DNA of 64,000 nt, from contig NZ_VFNU01000001.1 in the NCBI RefSeq assembly GCF_006715725.1, forward strand, positions 3,038,001-3,102,000. The letters are read 5' to 3'. Below the pieces are notes generated by a model that saw only the letters and a list, made by a program, of their open reading frames with translations, was not told the origin of the DNA and ran no database searches. Of the stretch, positions 62,891 to 64,000 are shown piece after piece; the first letter of the stretch is position 1; every line of letters starts with the position of its first letter. This DNA comes from Nocardioides sp. SLBN-35. GTDB taxonomy: Bacteria > Actinomycetota > Actinomycetes > Propionibacteriales > Nocardioidaceae. The translations under genes and the position numbers were made by a program.

Positions 62891-63597
62891 CGGGCGTCCC
62901 CCGGCGCCGGCAGGTCGATGACGAACGTGGTGCGGACGGCGTCCTCGAGCCGGAGGTCGGCGTTCCACTCGCGCAGCCGGCCGCGCGCCACGGCCAGGCC
63001 GATGCCCTGCCCGGCCGAGCCGGTCCGCTGGCGTCCCCAGCCGAAGACCTCGGGCCGCAGGTCGGCGGGGATCCCGGCGCCGCCGTCGGTGACGCGGACC
63101 TCGACCCGGGCGGCGTACCGATGGGCCTCGACCCGGATGTCGTCGCCCGCGCCGTGCCGGGCGGCGTTGTCGAGGAGCACGTTGACCGCCTCGCTCACCA
63201 CGTCGGCGCAGCCGAGCGCGTGCAGGCCCGAACCCTGCCAGCCGACCCGGCTCCCGCGTGCGATGTGGGCGGCGACGAGGGGCGCCACGACGTCGTCGAC
63301 GGTGACGACGCCCCAGGTGGTTTCGGGCGCGCCGACGACGACCCGCTGGAGGCGGCGCAGCTCGCTGAGCATCATCGCCTCGAAGCGGCCACGCTTGCCG
63401 GGGGGCAGCACGGACAGCAGCTCAGCGGCCGAGGCGAGGCCGGCGACGGTCGCGTTGATCTCGTGCAGCTGGGCCTGGTAGCGGCGTACCTGCGCCTCGG
63501 CGGAGATGTCGGCGGAGACGTTGGCGGAGATGTTGGCGGGACGACGGGCGGACCTCGGGTGCTGAGCCGGCCGCGGCCTGGCCTGGAGTGTCGTCAT
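62887..63597 (-). CDS. Soluble sensor histidine kinase
   Basis: 236 aa, no membrane segment and no recognisable sensor domain. A short dimerisation helix carries the likely phosphoacceptor H45 (AQLHEINATVAGLASAAELL), followed by a HATPase_c domain with N box VLLDNAARHG, G1 DGGAGIP and G2 GQGIGLAVARGRL. Input must come through protein contact or an N-terminal tail that contains an ISANVSADISAE repeat. It is the first gene of unit C, directly behind promoter C, with a GTGAGGAC ribosome site. Confidence 0.83.
   Translation of the reverse strand: MTTLQARPRPAQHPRSARRPANISANVSADISAEAQVRRYQAQLHEINATVAGLASAAELLSVLPPGKRGRFEAMMLSELRRLQRVVVGAPETTWGVVTVDDVVAPLVAAHIARGSRVGWQGSGLHALGCADVVSEAVNVLLDNAARHGAGDDIRVEAHRYAARVEVRVTDGGAGIPADLRPEVFGWGRQRTGSAGQGIGLAVARGRLREWNADLRLEDAVRTTFVIDLPAPGDAR
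63499..63534. repeat. Three tandem 12-bp repeats inside the kinase gene
   Basis: GGCGGAGAYGTY occurs three times in a row (63499, 63511, 63523) with two variable positions. The repeats keep the frame and encode ISAN-VSAD-ISAE in the kinase N-terminal tail. Confidence 0.8.
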
Positions 63598-63656
63598 CGG
63601 GCGTCCTCACTGTCGAGCGGTCTCACCGGAGCTCCGGAGACCCGGTGCTCCCCTCT

Positions 63657-63687
63657 CCAGTGCAGGAATGGGCCGTGCGTGATCCAT
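63657..63687 (-). promoter_or_regulatory. Polysaccharide-locus promoter C
   Basis: The minus strand reads ATGGATCA-N16-GCACTGG followed by AGAGGGG, with an AT tract (CAATCTT) about 11 bp upstream. It precedes the kinase ATG by about 60 bp. The leader contains the palindrome CCGGAGCTCCGG (63626-63637), which could fold in the mRNA. Confidence 0.75.
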
Positions 63688-63759
63688 CGCTTTGGCCAAG
63701 ATTGTTGAAGCTTTCCGATCGGCCACCACCCGGGCGACGCGCTGAGGTTGCGTCGGCCC

Positions 63760-64000
63760 ATGGCCACCGCACTCGACCCCGTCCTGCTGACGTCGTCGGT
63801 CGGAGGTCACTTCAACGAGCTGGAGCTGGTCGTCGAGGCCCTCGAGATCCCGCGCCACGAGCGGCACTGGGTGGTGCCGCGACACATCCAGACCGATGAC
63901 CGGCTGGCCCGCGAGAGCGTGACCTGGTCACCGCTGGTGCAGTCCGGTGAGTACCGCAAGGCGCTGCGCAACCTGCGCTTCGCCGTACGGCTGCACCGGC
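63760..64000 (+). CDS. Alg14-like UDP-sugar transferase subunit, 5' part
   Basis: 80 residues are visible before the right edge. The start MATALDPVLLTSSVGGHFNELELVVEALE contains the SxGGHxxEL loop at the N-terminus of Alg14/EpsE-type proteins, the membrane subunit that recruits an Alg13-like catalytic partner to make lipid-linked GlcNAc disaccharides. TTGCGT ends 6 nt before the ATG, a weak match to the leaderless -10 pattern. It is divergent from unit C and probably begins a further part of the polysaccharide locus. Confidence 0.78.
   Translation, partial: MATALDPVLLTSSVGGHFNELELVVEALEIPRHERHWVVPRHIQTDDRLARESVTWSPLVQSGEYRKALRNLRFAVRLHR

Noticed and set aside
63626..63637. CCGGAGCTCCGG palindrome in the kinase leader considered as an operator
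   Set aside because: A 12-bp GC-only palindrome is common by chance at this GC content and has no second copy near the other units.

Overview
This window is a gene-dense, very GC-rich chromosomal segment of an actinobacterium. Gene content and promoter style point to Propionibacteriales, probably Nocardioidaceae (Nocardioides-like); this is an inference from family recognition, not a database match. Nearly all genes abut or overlap (ATGA, GTGA or 8-bp overlaps), no gene-free stretch exceeds 300 bp, and I see no rRNA, tRNA, CRISPR array, transposase or prophage. Many genes lack a Shine-Dalgarno sequence and instead carry a TANNNT -10 hexamer 6-7 nt before the start codon, which implies leaderless transcripts.

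1-11,105: central metabolism and housekeeping. The 3' end of acetate kinase faces a phosphoketolase gene, followed by an SDR, aminopeptidase N (pepN), fdhD, rmuC, a TesB-like thioesterase and a serine hydrolase.

11,102-24,605: a long minus-strand block. It holds gcvP behind a glycine riboswitch, two MerR regulators, a DUF151 nuclease, a GarA/OdhI-type FHA protein with an added zinc ribbon, gcvH, two DUF881 genes flanking a small basic protein gene, a CDP-alcohol phosphatidyltransferase, two CBS/HlyC transporters, acetoacetyl-CoA synthetase and a hexapeptide acyltransferase. From gcvP to the phosphatidyltransferase the order matches the Rv1832-Rv1822 neighbourhood of Mycobacterium tuberculosis.

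24,686-40,921: accessory metabolism and regulators. There is a CDP-glycerol glycerophosphotransferase-like gene, a metallohydrolase/DUF2786 fusion, a P450, SDR and thioesterase genes divergent from a PaaX-type regulator, a CDF transporter, an AurF-like diiron protein, an SDR/TetR pair with tandem operators, an NCS1 permease with GntR-type operators, an MDR oxidoreductase, an XRE regulator/SnoaL pair, and two paralogous proteins with C-terminal XRE domains. A REP-like hairpin cluster lies at 32,547-32,666.

40,900-64,000: a surface polysaccharide locus, almost all minus strand, in four transcription units. In transcription order these are: (C) sensor kinase and LuxR regulator; (D) three coiled-coil proteins, a Wzz-like protein with a degenerate BY-kinase domain, a priming sugar-phosphate transferase and a glycosyltransferase; (B) GT4-GT2 fusion, polymerase, Wzz-like protein, deacetylase and glycoside hydrolase, ending at a strong intrinsic terminator; (A) a Wzx-Wzy fusion, two glycosyltransferases, a secreted protein, galE, a kinase-like protein, a GNAT protein and a flippase. 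Each unit is preceded by the same bipartite element, (A/G)TGGATCA-N16-GCACTGG on the minus strand. I read this as a dedicated promoter class for the locus, and it is the most striking feature of the window. An Alg14-like gene starts divergently at 63,760 and runs off the right edge.
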